From Desulfotignum sp032250905 (GTDB lineage Bacteria; Desulfobacterota; Desulfobacteria; Desulfobacterales; Desulfobacteraceae), in contig JAVVEQ010000005.1 in the NCBI GenBank assembly GCA_032250905.1, forward strand, positions 62,001 to 126,000: a stretch of 64,000 nucleotides of DNA, written 5' to 3'. Every line of letters begins with the position of its first letter. Position 1 is the stretch's first letter. Shown piece by piece: positions 1-8,272 of this stretch. The translations under genes and the position numbers were made by a program. The notes beneath the pieces were generated by a model. That model was not told where the DNA came from and ran no database searches. It was given only the letters and a program-made list of their open reading frames with translations.

Positions 1-1
1 G

Positions 2-751
2 GCCATTCCCACCACCTGCGGTACCGGATCAGAGGTCACATGGGTAGCGGTGATAACCGATGTGGACCGCAGATTCAAGATGAGCATCAAGGGGCCGAAG
101 CTGTATCCGGCTGTATCCATTGTTGATCCGGATCTTATCGCAACTCTGCCTGCACCCATGATTGCAGCCACCGGCCTGGATGCGTTGACCCATGCTGTGG
201 AAGCTTATCTGGCAAAGCCTGCCACCCTGATCACCGATACCCATGCAGTAAAGGCGGTGAAGCTGATCCTGGGATCCATTGAAAAGGCCTTTGCCGACAT
301 CCAGAACAATGCCAGGCAAAGAGAAGATCTCATGTACGGTTCCATGGTGGCCGGTCTGGCATTCGGAAATGCCGATGTCACGTCGGTGCACTGTATTTCC
401 GAGTCCATCGGTGCCCTGTATGATATCCCCCATGGGGTGGCCAATGCCATGTTTTTGCCTCACGTTCTGGAGTACAATCTGCCGGCCTGCACCCGGAAAA
501 TGGCAGCTCTGGCCCGGACCACTGGCATTGGTGCCGCATCCGATGACCAGGCAGCAAAAATCTTCATCCAGAGAATAAAAGACCTGTCCAAGGCCCTGGA
601 GATTCCATCGTTTTCTGATCTGAATATCGGATCTGACCAGTTCTCCCTGATTGCCGACATGTCCTTTAAGAACAATTCCAATGCATCCAATCCCAGGGAC
701 CTGGATTCTGCCGACTACTGGAACATCTTGGAAGCCGCCCTTGGGGCCTGA
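2..751 (+). CDS. Iron-containing alcohol dehydrogenase, C-terminal part (5' end outside window)
   Basis: This is the C-terminal part of a group III (iron-dependent) alcohol dehydrogenase. The frame is open from base 2 and begins inside the nucleotide-binding signature AIPTTCGTGSEVT, so the true start lies before the window. The metal-binding helix follows (GLDALTHAVEAY, which carries the Asp and first His ligands). The two remaining histidines sit in SVHCISES and YDIPHGVAN. Members interconvert alcohols or hydroxy acids and aldehydes or oxo acids with NAD(P) in the cytoplasm. The gene ends 32 bases before an acyl-CoA dehydrogenase gene followed by etfBA, so it probably feeds a CoA-ester oxidation route. 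The substrate cannot be read from the sequence. Confidence 0.9.
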   Translation, partial: AIPTTCGTGSEVTWVAVITDVDRRFKMSIKGPKLYPAVSIVDPDLIATLPAPMIAATGLDALTHAVEAYLAKPATLITDTHAVKAVKLILGSIEKAFADIQNNARQREDLMYGSMVAGLAFGNADVTSVHCISESIGALYDIPHGVANAMFLPHVLEYNLPACTRKMAALARTTGIGAASDDQAAKIFIQRIKDLSKALEIPSFSDLNIGSDQFSLIADMSFKNNSNASNPRDLDSADYWNILEAALGA

Positions 752-783
752 CTCTTTCGGGAGCACACAGCAAAGGAAAAGGT

Positions 784-1926
784 ATGGATTTTAATCCCTG
801 CATGAAACATCAACTCATACGCAAGACTGTGCAGGAATTTGCTGAAAGCGAAATCCGGCCTCTGGCTGCGGAAATGGACAAGGCACCGGGATTCCCGGAT
901 GATCTCATGGAAAAGATGAAACCGCTGCATTATTTCGGGCTGCAGGTGCCGGTGCATCTGGGCGGGGCCGGCCTGGACAGTATCAGCTATGCCATCGTGA
1001 TCGAGGAAATCTCCCGGGTCTCCGCCGCTCTGGGATTGTGCATTACAGTCCACAACAGCGTGGGCATCTATCCGATCCTCCGGTTCGGCACCAGAGAACA
1101 GCAGCAGCAGTTTGTGCCGCCCATGGCCGCCGGGGAGCGGATCGGCGCTTTCTGTCTCACCGAAGCCAATGCGGGTTCCGATGCCGGCGGCGTGGAAACC
1201 GTGGCCCGAAAAACCGACCACGGCTTTGTTATCAACGGCACCAAGATTTTTGTGACCAATGGAGGTATCTGCGGGACTATCCTGGTTTTTGCCGTCTCAG
1301 ACACCGATCCGGGTCAGTCCAGTGTGTTTATCGTGGAAAAGCACACACCCGGGTTCAGCGTGGGCGAGATCGAAGATCTGTGCGGTATGCGGGCCAACCC
1401 GGTAGCGTCCCTGTTTTTCGAGGACTGTGCAATTCCGGCGGACCATTGCCTTGGAACTGTGGGCCAGGGGTTGAAAATCGGGCTTACGGCGCTGGATACC
1501 GGCCGCATCGGCATTGCTGCCCAGGCTTTGGGCATTGCCCAGGCCGCATTCGAAGAATCAGTGTCCTATGCCAAAGCCCGGCAGCAGTTCAAACAGCCCA
1601 TTTCCCGGTTTCAGACTATCCAGAACTATCTGGCGGACATGGCAGTTCAAATCGATGCCTCCCGGCTGCTGCTTCATCGGGCCGCCTCCCTCAAGGACAA
1701 AGGCCGGCCGTTTTCCGCCCAGGCCGCCATGGCCAAACTGCACTGCAGCACCACCGCAAGGACGGTGACCGATCTGGCGGTACAGATCCACGGCGGATAC
1801 GGCTACAGCAAAGAGTATGACGTGGAGCGGTATTTCAGGGATGCCAAGGTCACTGAAATTTATGAAGGCACCAGTGAAATCCAGCGGATGGTCATTGCCA
1901 GGGATATCCTGACCCGTCCTACCTGA
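784..1926 (+). CDS. Acyl-CoA dehydrogenase (short-chain type)
   Basis: FAD enzyme that introduces an alpha,beta double bond into an acyl-CoA and passes electrons to electron-transfer flavoprotein. At 380 residues it has the usual length and all three domains: N-terminal helical part, beta domain with the FAD/substrate motif CLTEANAGSDAGG and the second signature FVTNGG, and a C-terminal helical domain with QIHGGYGYSKEY. The catalytic base is predicted to be Glu361 in IYEGTSEIQ, the position used by short-chain enzymes. A purine-rich site (ggaaaagg) precedes the ATG. It lies between an alcohol dehydrogenase and etfBA, 30 bases before etfB, and the set is probably one operon. The acyl chain is unknown; an aromatic or dicarboxylic pathway intermediate is possible given the bam genes nearby. 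Confidence 0.93.
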   Translation: MDFNPCMKHQLIRKTVQEFAESEIRPLAAEMDKAPGFPDDLMEKMKPLHYFGLQVPVHLGGAGLDSISYAIVIEEISRVSAALGLCITVHNSVGIYPILRFGTREQQQQFVPPMAAGERIGAFCLTEANAGSDAGGVETVARKTDHGFVINGTKIFVTNGGICGTILVFAVSDTDPGQSSVFIVEKHTPGFSVGEIEDLCGMRANPVASLFFEDCAIPADHCLGTVGQGLKIGLTALDTGRIGIAAQALGIAQAAFEESVSYAKARQQFKQPISRFQTIQNYLADMAVQIDASRLLLHRAASLKDKGRPFSAQAAMAKLHCSTTARTVTDLAVQIHGGYGYSKEYDVERYFRDAKVTEIYEGTSEIQRMVIARDILTRPT

Positions 1927-1956
1927 TTCTTTGGAACAACACCTGAAGGGAGTGTC

Positions 1957-2814
1957 ATGTTACATATCATTGTGTGCATCAAACAGGTTCCTATGGTATC
2001 GGAACTGCCCTGGGATGCCAAAACCGGCACCCTGAAACGGGAAACCGCACAGGGCATGATGGATCCGTCATCCCGGCGGGCCCTGGAAGCCGCATTGCAG
2101 ATAAAGGCGGACCCGGCATCCGGGCCGGTCCGGATCACGGTCGTGTCCATGGGGCCTCCCATGGCCAAAGAGGTGCTGTATGAGGCCCGGGCCCTGGGCG
2201 CGGACCAGGGTGTGCTGCTGACGGATTCCTGCATGGCAGGGGCGGACACCTGCATGACCGCCATGATCCTGGGGGCATTCATCAGAAACCATTGTCCGGA
2301 TGCCGGTCTGATCCTGTGCGGGTCCATGTCCAGCGACAGTGAGACCGCCCAGGTGGGACCTCAGCTGGCGGAGGAGCTGGACATCCCGGCCATCGGATAT
2401 GCAAGACGTCTGGAGCTGGGTTGCCGCTGCATCCGGGTGGCACGGCATGTGGATGATTTCATGGAATTGATGGAGATGGACCTGCCGGGTCTGGTCACCA
2501 TTGACCATGCTGCTGAATCGGATCGATATGCCCCCCGGTATGTGACGCTGGGCGGCGTGGAAGCGGCATTCAACACCGGCGGCATTCAGGTGATGGACGG
2601 GCGCGCCCTGGGACTCGAAAAAGAGTTCAACGCCCTGAAAGCGTCACCCACAAAAATCATGGAAGTGTATTCTCCGTTGACTCAAAAGGAGGGCCGGGTG
2701 TTGACCGGTGCCGTGAAAAAAATGGTGGATACCCTGTTTGATGATTACGGCAAAATTATTTCCAGTGCCATGGGAAAAGACCTGAAAACCCATGATCATG
2801 AAGAGGACTTATGA
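1957..2814 (+). CDS. etfB: Electron transfer flavoprotein, beta subunit
   Basis: Beta subunit of the EtfAB heterodimer, which takes electrons from acyl-CoA dehydrogenases. The N-terminus IIVCIKQVP is the family start. The segment CGSMSSDSETAQVGPQLAE matches the nucleotide-binding loop and the signature just before the recognition region, and LPGLVTIDHAAESDRYAP corresponds to the usual LPALVTV segment. The 285-residue length is slightly above the common 250-265 because of a longer C-terminal tail. The last bases overlap the start of etfA (ATGA arrangement, four bases), indicating translational coupling. The preceding acyl-CoA dehydrogenase is the obvious electron donor. I see no evidence that this is a bifurcating type. 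Confidence 0.93.
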   Translation: MLHIIVCIKQVPMVSELPWDAKTGTLKRETAQGMMDPSSRRALEAALQIKADPASGPVRITVVSMGPPMAKEVLYEARALGADQGVLLTDSCMAGADTCMTAMILGAFIRNHCPDAGLILCGSMSSDSETAQVGPQLAEELDIPAIGYARRLELGCRCIRVARHVDDFMELMEMDLPGLVTIDHAAESDRYAPRYVTLGGVEAAFNTGGIQVMDGRALGLEKEFNALKASPTKIMEVYSPLTQKEGRVLTGAVKKMVDTLFDDYGKIISSAMGKDLKTHDHEEDL

Positions 2815-3809
2815 GCGCGGAAAAACAGATCTGGGTATGGGCGGATTACAGAAATTATTTCCAGAGCCGCGTCACTCTCCAGATCCTGGCCCGGGCCACT
2901 GAACTGGCCAGAAAAAATGATGCCGTGGTGTGTGCCGTGGTGTTCGGAGACCGTGTGGATGAGTATGTGACCGAATATATCGCCCATGGCGCACAAAAAG
3001 TCTATGTCACGGATGATCCGTTCCTGAAAACCTATAACGTGGAATCCTATGCGTTTTTACTGTCCGCGCTGGTCCGGCGGTTCCAGCCGGAAACCCTGCT
3101 TGTCGGTGCCACCCGCTTTGGACAGGAGATCGCCCCCCGTGTGGCCAGACAGCTGAACACCGGTTTGACTGCGGATTGCATTGACTTGGATATGGATGAC
3201 AAAGATCGCCTGGTGCAGATCGCCCCTTCCTTTGGCGGCAACCTTGTTGCAAAAATCATCACGCCGAAGGCACGGCCTCAGATGGCCACCATCCGGCCCG
3301 GTACGTTTCAGGAGCTGCCCCATGACGATGATGCAACAGGCGAGGTGATTTCTGTTGCTTTGCCGGACAATATGCCGGCGCCCCGGGTCCGGTGTCTGAA
3401 ATCAGAGCTTCAGCCGGTCCATGCCCGGAAAATCGAAACCGCGGATATTGTGATCACCGGCGGTCGGGGTATGGGATCCAAGGGCAAGTTCAAAAAGCTG
3501 TTTGATCTGGCGGAACTTCTCAACGCGGAAGTCGGCGCCACCCGCCCGGTGGTCTATGCCAACTGGGTGTCCCATGACTCCCTGGTGGGGCAGGCGGGCA
3601 AACATATCCGTCCCAAGGTGCTGTTTTCCTTCGGCATCAGCGGTGCCATTCAGCATACGGCCGCCCTGGCCGATGCCCGGTTCATCGTGGCGGTGAACAA
3701 AAACCCCAACGCCACCATGATGAAATTGGCGGACGTGGCCCTGGTGGCGGATGCCAACCAGGTCTGTACCGGCATCATCCGGGCCGTCAAAGAGCGGATC
3801 AGGGACTGA
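2811..3809 (+). CDS. etfA: Electron transfer flavoprotein, alpha subunit
   Basis: Alpha subunit of EtfAB, which holds the FAD and hands electrons to a membrane or soluble acceptor. The C-terminal FAD domain is clear: GGRGMGSKGKF, then GATRPVVYANWVSHDSLVGQAGKHIRPKVL split over the two FAD-contacting loops, then SGAIQHTAAL and a version of the INKDPEAP motif reading VNKNPNATMM. The N-terminal domain (about 190 residues) carries ATRFGQEIAPRVARQL, typical of the family. Length 332 is normal. The start overlaps the etfB stop by four bases. No strong hairpin follows the stop, so where the transcript ends is not evident. Confidence 0.93.
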   Translation: MSAEKQIWVWADYRNYFQSRVTLQILARATELARKNDAVVCAVVFGDRVDEYVTEYIAHGAQKVYVTDDPFLKTYNVESYAFLLSALVRRFQPETLLVGATRFGQEIAPRVARQLNTGLTADCIDLDMDDKDRLVQIAPSFGGNLVAKIITPKARPQMATIRPGTFQELPHDDDATGEVISVALPDNMPAPRVRCLKSELQPVHARKIETADIVITGGRGMGSKGKFKKLFDLAELLNAEVGATRPVVYANWVSHDSLVGQAGKHIRPKVLFSFGISGAIQHTAALADARFIVAVNKNPNATMMKLADVALVADANQVCTGIIRAVKERIRD

Positions 3810-4082
3810 CGGCCGCGCATATCTTTTCCCACCTCTTTGGTGGTGAAGATGGTTAGAACTTCATGGACGGTTTGATCGATAAAAACTGCCAGTTACATCT
3901 TCAGATAAGGGATGTCGACTTCAGTCGGGATGGCAATAGTTTCAAGATGGGGAACACATCCAAAAACTTTACCATGAAATAGAGAAAAAGGGGCATTGTG
4001 TTTATTAATTTTTTTATGGTTTACTGTTTTCCGGATTATGTTTATCTTTTAAAAAAAATAACCGGTATTGAGCAGTAAAATT
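3810..4082. other. Intergenic region without supported gene
   Basis: A 273-base gap between etfA and the regulator gene. It contains a 39-codon open frame (3863-3982) without a ribosome-binding site or recognisable homology, which I do not call. The last 80 bases are AT-rich and probably hold the promoter of the regulator gene, but I see no convincing -35/-10 pair. Confidence 0.5.
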
Positions 4083-4742
4083 ATGAAAATGCCAAGATCT
4101 CAAAAAGACGATTTCGAAAAAGTACTTGATATTTTAGAATATAAAATATTGTCAGGTCTCTTGAACCCGCGGGAAAGACTCATTGAAAGAGAACTTGCAG
4201 AAGAATATAAAATCAGCACCGGAACAGTGAGAAAAGTTCTTAAGGAACTTACCGTAAAAAATCTTATCATCCACATGCCCCACCGGGGTGCTGTTGTGGC
4301 TGAGCCAACACGCAAGGAAGCGGAAGATATTTTTCATACACGGATACTTCTGGAAAGCCATGCCCTGGAATTTGTGGCGCGCAATATGACAAAAACCAGG
4401 CTCAAGAAGATTGAAACCTATGAAACCGCATTTGAAAAAAAATTACAATCCCAGAACCTGAGAGGAATTCTTAAATATAACCGGTTGTTCCATCAGTCCA
4501 TATTTGAAACCTGCGGGAATGTGATTGTTTCAGAGATGATTGACCAACTGCGAAACCGTTCCAGGATCTGGTATCACTATATTCGCGGCGATGCCCGGCA
4601 TCGGGAAAAAAGTATCCAGGAGCACCGGGATATGATTGATTGTCTTCGAGCCGGAAATGCGGATAAACTCAAAACGGTCAATAAAACCCACCTGAAATCA
4701 GGCTATAAAAGCTATACAGTCCATTTGCCATTGATGGAATAA
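4083..4742 (+). CDS. GntR family transcriptional regulator with FCD domain
   Basis: One-component regulator. The N-terminal winged helix spans roughly residues 10-75 (YKILSGLLNPRERLIERELAEEY, then STGTVRKVLKELTVKNLI and MPHRGAVV). A helical FCD ligand-binding domain follows (EAEDIFHTRILLESHALEFVAR, then FHQSIFETCGN, and a C-terminal QEHRDMIDCLRAGN). FCD proteins usually bind carboxylic acids or related metabolites and mostly repress adjacent catabolic or transport genes. The next gene in the same direction begins a flavoprotein-ferredoxin-TctCBA cluster, the likely target; tandem 12-base repeats downstream of its promoter (4792-4815) are candidate operators. An upstream TTG at 4068 would add five residues. 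No strong ribosome-binding site distinguishes the starts. Confidence 0.88.
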   Translation: MKMPRSQKDDFEKVLDILEYKILSGLLNPRERLIERELAEEYKISTGTVRKVLKELTVKNLIIHMPHRGAVVAEPTRKEAEDIFHTRILLESHALEFVARNMTKTRLKKIETYETAFEKKLQSQNLRGILKYNRLFHQSIFETCGNVIVSEMIDQLRNRSRIWYHYIRGDARHREKSIQEHRDMIDCLRAGNADKLKTVNKTHLKSGYKSYTVHLPLME

Positions 4743-4757
4743 GGGCGATTTTTTTTG

Positions 4758-4786
4758 TTGACAATGCATGAGGGTCGGCATATGGT
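4758..4786 (+). promoter_or_regulatory. Predicted sigma-70 promoter of the flavoprotein-TctCBA cluster
   Basis: TTGACA (4758-4763, full consensus -35), 17-base spacer, TATGGT (4781-4786, four of six for -10). It starts 16 bases after the gntR stop and lies about 110 bases before the flavoprotein ATG. Confidence 0.55.
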
Positions 4787-4791
4787 TAAAA

Positions 4792-4815
4792 ATATTATTA
4801 ATGATATTATTAATA
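4792..4815. repeat. Tandem 12-base AT-rich direct repeat, candidate operator
   Basis: ATATTATTAATG (4792-4803) is followed directly by ATATTATTAATA (4804-4815): eleven of twelve bases repeat. The core ATTATTAAT is near-palindromic. Placement just downstream of the predicted -10 box is where a repressor would act, and a GntR gene sits immediately upstream. A looser related stretch (TTCATTATTATCAATAATT) follows at about 4831-4849. Confidence 0.45.
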
Positions 4816-4895
4816 ATTTGACGACATAAATTCATTATTATCAATAATTTTTGTTAGTTATTTTTATAGCATTTTATTCGGTTGGGGGAAAATTA

Positions 4896-6533
4896 ATGTT
4901 AGAAGAACGGATTGAAACAGATGTCTTGTGCATCGGTGGGGGCATAGCCGGTCTTATGGCAGCTATCCGCGCTGCAGAAGCAGGCGCCAGTGTAGTGGTC
5001 GCTGAAAAGGGAAATGTGGAATACAGCGGGTGCGGCCGCATGGGAAATGACCATTTTGAAACCCATATACCTGAAGTTCATGGTCCTGACCGTGAGGCAT
5101 GGATAGAAGAACTGCTGCGAACGGCCAAAGGAGAGATCCTTATCGGCAAAGATCTGCTCAGAGCACAGTTTCTGCGGGCATATGATATTGTAAAACTGTG
5201 GGATGACTGGGGGATTCCCATGAAATACAAAGGCAGATGGGAATTTTCCGGGCATTCGTTTCCAGGCAGGCCCATGACCCATGTAAAATATGAAGGACGG
5301 TTCCAGAAAAAAATTCTGGCAAAAGAAGCCCGAAAACGCGGTGTGACCATTGTCAACCGGGTGATGATGCGAGACCTTGTCTGTAATTGCGGCCGGGTTA
5401 TTGGCGCTGTAGGTACGCATACCCGGGAGGACAAGCTTTTTGTGTTTGAGGCAAAGGCAGTGGTCCTGGGTACGGGAAAATGCTCCCGCCTTTATCCACC
5501 ACTGACCCCTGGCTGGCTGTCCAATGATCCCCATGGCGGTTCTCAGTCCGGGGATGGCAGGGCAATGGCCTATCGGGCCGGGGCCATGCTGCAGAATCTG
5601 GAAATGGCCCAACGCCATATCGGGCCCAAATATTTTACGCGCTTTGGCCAAGCTACCTGGGTAGGGGTTGTAAAAGACTGGGACGGCAGACCGGCCGGCA
5701 CCTTTGTGAGCAAACCGGATCGCCGGTATGGCGACATGATATGTGAGGTGAACAAACTGGCTCCCGAACAATATACCAATACCGGGAAAGGCCCGCTTTA
5801 CATGGACTGCACTGATATCACGGAAGAAGACCATGCCTATATGATGCACTGGATGGAAAATGAAGGATATACTGCCATGACCGAATATATGGCGGCAGAG
5901 GGAATTGATTTTAAGAAACATCCTATTGAGTTTGCCACCTATCCCTTGCGGGGCGGCGGACTGATCGTGGCCGACGGGAATGCAAAGACCTCTCTGGATG
6001 GATTGTATGCAGCAGGTGATGAGGCTTTTGGCGACATATCCGCAGCTGCCACCTTCGGGTATATCAGCGGAGAAAACGCTGCTGCCTATGCCCGGGTTAT
6101 AGGAAAGAAAAATATTGAAAAAGACAATCCGGTCATCACTGAAACCCGGCGCATAATAGATGATATCAGAGGGCATGAAAACGGGCCGGACTGGGAAGAG
6201 ACAAGCGTTGCGCTCCAGCAGACCATGTCCGATTATGGCGGCAAAGTCCGGAACGCTGCACTCCTCAAACAGGGGCTCCAACATCTGAGACGTATCCGCA
6301 GCAAAGCCCGTAACACCCTGATGGCCAAAAATCCCCATGAAACTGCGCGATGCCTGGAAGTGCTCAATCTTTTGGAACTTGGGGAGCTGACTTTTCTGAT
6401 GGCCCTCAACAGGAAAGAGACCCGCGGCCTTCACAACCGGCCGGATTATCCGTTTACAGATCCGACACTTAATCAGGCACAGGTCATCCGGAAAATTGAA
6501 GACAAAGCCATTTTAGATTGGAAACCATATTAA
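4896..6533 (+). CDS. FAD-dependent fumarate reductase / adenylylsulfate-reductase-like flavoprotein
   Basis: Large flavoprotein of the fumarate reductase/AprA superfamily. The N-terminal dinucleotide-binding motif GGGIAGLMAAIRAAEAGASVVVAEK is followed by a YSGCGRMGNDH stretch that corresponds to the SG-A motif used to attach or contact FAD. GPLYMDCTDI near the middle resembles the GPIYMDT segment of AprA. The C-terminal FAD motif is GLYAAGDEAFGDISAAATFGYISGENAA, and the helical tail LMALNRKETRGLHNRPDYPFTDP is the superfamily ending. No signal peptide or haem motif is present, so it should be cytoplasmic and paired with the ferredoxin gene 12 bases downstream, as AprA pairs with AprB. True AprA is longer and AprA/B genes normally accompany sat, which is absent here. 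The ATG at 4896 follows a GGGGGAA site. The substrate is unknown. Confidence 0.82.
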   Translation: MLEERIETDVLCIGGGIAGLMAAIRAAEAGASVVVAEKGNVEYSGCGRMGNDHFETHIPEVHGPDREAWIEELLRTAKGEILIGKDLLRAQFLRAYDIVKLWDDWGIPMKYKGRWEFSGHSFPGRPMTHVKYEGRFQKKILAKEARKRGVTIVNRVMMRDLVCNCGRVIGAVGTHTREDKLFVFEAKAVVLGTGKCSRLYPPLTPGWLSNDPHGGSQSGDGRAMAYRAGAMLQNLEMAQRHIGPKYFTRFGQATWVGVVKDWDGRPAGTFVSKPDRRYGDMICEVNKLAPEQYTNTGKGPLYMDCTDITEEDHAYMMHWMENEGYTAMTEYMAAEGIDFKKHPIEFATYPLRGGGLIVADGNAKTSLDGLYAAGDEAFGDISAAATFGYISGENAAAYARVIGKKNIEKDNPVITETRRIIDDIRGHENGPDWEETSVALQQTMSDYGGKVRNAALLKQGLQHLRRIRSKARNTLMAKNPHETARCLEVLNLLELGELTFLMALNRKETRGLHNRPDYPFTDPTLNQAQVIRKIEDKAILDWKPY

Positions 6534-6545
6534 AAGAGGAACAGT

Positions 6546-6779
6546 ATGCCACCTGTAATTGATTCAGAAACCTGTATAAAATGCAGTAAATGTGTAGAAA
6601 TATGCTCTGAAGATGTGTTTTACGGATCAAAAAAAGGAGAGGTGCCCACAGTGACCTATCCCAGAGAGTGTGTTCATTTTAATGGCTGCGTGTCTGTATG
6701 CCCGGTTCCCGGCGCAATACGGCTTCGCATTCCCCTCCCCATGCAACTGGTTTACAGGGAAGCGGAACCGACGTCCTGA
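6546..6779 (+). CDS. Dicluster ferredoxin-like subunit with an altered second cluster motif
   Basis: A 77-residue iron-sulfur protein. The first motif is complete: Cys10, Cys13, Cys16 and Cys20 (CIKCSKCVEIC). In the second motif Cys42, Cys48 and Cys52-Pro remain, but the expected second cysteine is Phe45 (ECVHFNGCVSVCP). Cluster II therefore has three cysteine ligands and may be a [3Fe-4S] cluster, or use another ligand. The C-terminal IRLRIPLPMQLVYR tail extends beyond a plain ferredoxin and is likely the contact to the flavoprotein encoded 12 bases upstream. The pair resembles a reduced AprBA module: the ferredoxin would carry electrons to or from the flavin. Confidence 0.82.
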   Translation: MPPVIDSETCIKCSKCVEICSEDVFYGSKKGEVPTVTYPRECVHFNGCVSVCPVPGAIRLRIPLPMQLVYREAEPTS

Positions 6780-6829
6780 CATACAGTTGGTAGGTTTTGG
6801 TTATTTACGCTTTTTAAAGGAGACAGAAA

Positions 6830-7777
6830 ATGAAAAAGGCTCTGATTGTATTAATTACTGCATGTATGATGCTGATGCCTGTTTCGGGCTTTGCGGAAAA
6901 CTGGAGTCCGTCCGGGACGATCAAGTTGCAGGTTGGTTTTGCTGCCGGGGGGTCAACAGACATTCTGGGTCGCTTGATTGCGGCCCGTGTGGAGGAAGAT
7001 ACCGGGTGGAATATTATTGTTGAAAATAAACCCGGGGGCGGGGGTGTTGCCATGCTTTCCACCCTTATAGGGCAAAAACCGGATGGACTGACACTTGGAT
7101 TGTGTGTCAATGTTCCTATTCTCATCAGCCTGGCTCTGCGGGGAGAAACCTTGCCTTTTAAAATTAACAGTTTCGATTATATCGGTACCATTACAAAAGC
7201 GGAAAATGCCTTGGTGGCCAGGGTAGATGCACCGTTTGACAATTTTGTGGAATTTCTGGATTATGTGAAAAAACAAGGCAGTGTTGCCGTGGGATATGAT
7301 GCCAACCCCCAGCAGATGGTACTCAATGCCGTGAGCAACCAGGCCGGGGTGAAATTCAAACAGATCGGGCACAAAAGCGGTGCGGAACAGATACAGAATC
7401 TTCTGGGGGGCCATATTGTCCTGGCCTGCCTTTCCGGTGAGCACATCAAGTATCTTGAAAGCGGTGATTTGAAAATGATAGGGGTTTATAATAAGGAACG
7501 CCACGCCCATGCGCCTGAGGTGAAAACGCTGCTTGAGGATGGCTATGATTATTATATTGATCCCTATTATTATATTGCCGCACCCAAGGGGCTGCCAGAC
7601 AATGTGAAGACCACTTTGGCACAGGTATTTGACAATGCCATTAACTCTGAAAAAGTTGCCGAATCTCTGTCTGATACATTAAAGGCCAAGCCCCATAATC
7701 TGGGCCCGGAGGAAACAAGAAAAATGTTGACTGACGGGGAAAATGATATCAAGTTTCTCATAGAAGCCGCCAAGTAG
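6830..7777 (+). CDS. tctC: Tripartite tricarboxylate transporter, periplasmic binding protein (TctC/Bug family)
   Basis: Extracytoplasmic solute receptor of a TTT transporter. A signal peptide is clear (MKKALIVLITACMMLMP, cleavage after GFA). The Bug-family signatures VGFAAGGSTDILGRLIAAR and IVENKPGGGGVAM form the two loops that clamp carboxylate groups of the ligand; later IGHKSGAEQIQNLLGGHI and APKGLPDNVKTTL complete the fold. Length 315 is standard. A strong ribosome-binding site (aaaggag) precedes the ATG. It is followed by tctB and tctA, giving a complete transporter in the order C-B-A. The ligand is probably a carboxylate; Bug proteins bind diverse dicarboxylates, aromatic acids and sulfonates, so the identity is open. 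Confidence 0.93.
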   Translation: MKKALIVLITACMMLMPVSGFAENWSPSGTIKLQVGFAAGGSTDILGRLIAARVEEDTGWNIIVENKPGGGGVAMLSTLIGQKPDGLTLGLCVNVPILISLALRGETLPFKINSFDYIGTITKAENALVARVDAPFDNFVEFLDYVKKQGSVAVGYDANPQQMVLNAVSNQAGVKFKQIGHKSGAEQIQNLLGGHIVLACLSGEHIKYLESGDLKMIGVYNKERHAHAPEVKTLLEDGYDYYIDPYYYIAAPKGLPDNVKTTLAQVFDNAINSEKVAESLSDTLKAKPHNLGPEETRKMLTDGENDIKFLIEAAK

Positions 7778-7825
7778 CCTAAACCAGTGTGATCCCGCAA
7801 TGGACATCGCGGGATCCACACCCTT

Positions 7826-8257
7826 ATGGATGCCCAAATGATGCTCAACCGCTTTTCAGGACTTGTTGTCGCTGTTATGGGGGCGGTTCTGGTTTTCTGG
7901 ATCATTCCCTGGCAGACAGAATCGGTAAATGCCGGCTGGCTGAAACCAGCCACCCTGCCAAGGATTATCGCTATCATCATTTTTTTGACAGGTGCTATTC
8001 AGTTTGTGTTTCCCACCGGGAGTGCAGCGTTTGATTTGGCATCGTCTTTGCGCATTGGTTTGTTTTTTTTGATTGCGCTTGCCGGAATTTATCTCATGGA
8101 AATTGTGGGCTTTGTTTTTGTCGCCCCGGTCTTGATTCTGGTCATCATGATATTGATCAAAGAACGCAGATTGCTCTGGCTTGTTTCAGGTATTTTTCTA
8201 CTACCGGCCGCCATATGGTTCTGTGTCGATTTTCTGCTCGACAAACCCCTTCCCTAA
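7826..8257 (+). CDS. tctB: Tripartite tricarboxylate transporter, small membrane subunit (TctB)
   Basis: Small integral membrane subunit with four hydrophobic segments: FSGLVVAVMGAVLVFWIIPW, the stretch around PRIIAIIIFLTGAIQFVF, IGLFFLIALAGIYLM, and VAPVLILVIMILI running into WLVSGIFLLPAAIWF. The 143-residue length and the final segment followed by FCVDFLLDKPLP match TctB, which couples the binding protein to the TctA channel. It lies 48 bases after tctC and 15 bases before tctA. Sequence conservation in this family is low, so the call rests on topology and position. Confidence 0.88.
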   Translation: MDAQMMLNRFSGLVVAVMGAVLVFWIIPWQTESVNAGWLKPATLPRIIAIIIFLTGAIQFVFPTGSAAFDLASSLRIGLFFLIALAGIYLMEIVGFVFVAPVLILVIMILIKERRLLWLVSGIFLLPAAIWFCVDFLLDKPLP

Positions 8258-8272
8258 AAGAGGCATATAATT

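Noticed and set aside
3863..3982. 39-codon open frame between etfA and gntR
   Set aside because: No ribosome-binding site, no similarity recognised, too short to support.
4899..6434. 511-codon minus-strand open frame opposite the flavoprotein gene
   Set aside because: It mirrors a gene with clear domains, lacks a ribosome-binding site and has no recognisable domain.
4896..6779. aprA/aprB of sulfate reduction
   Set aside because: The flavoprotein is shorter, the ferredoxin lacks the AprB tail and one cysteine, and sat is absent; only superfamily similarity holds.
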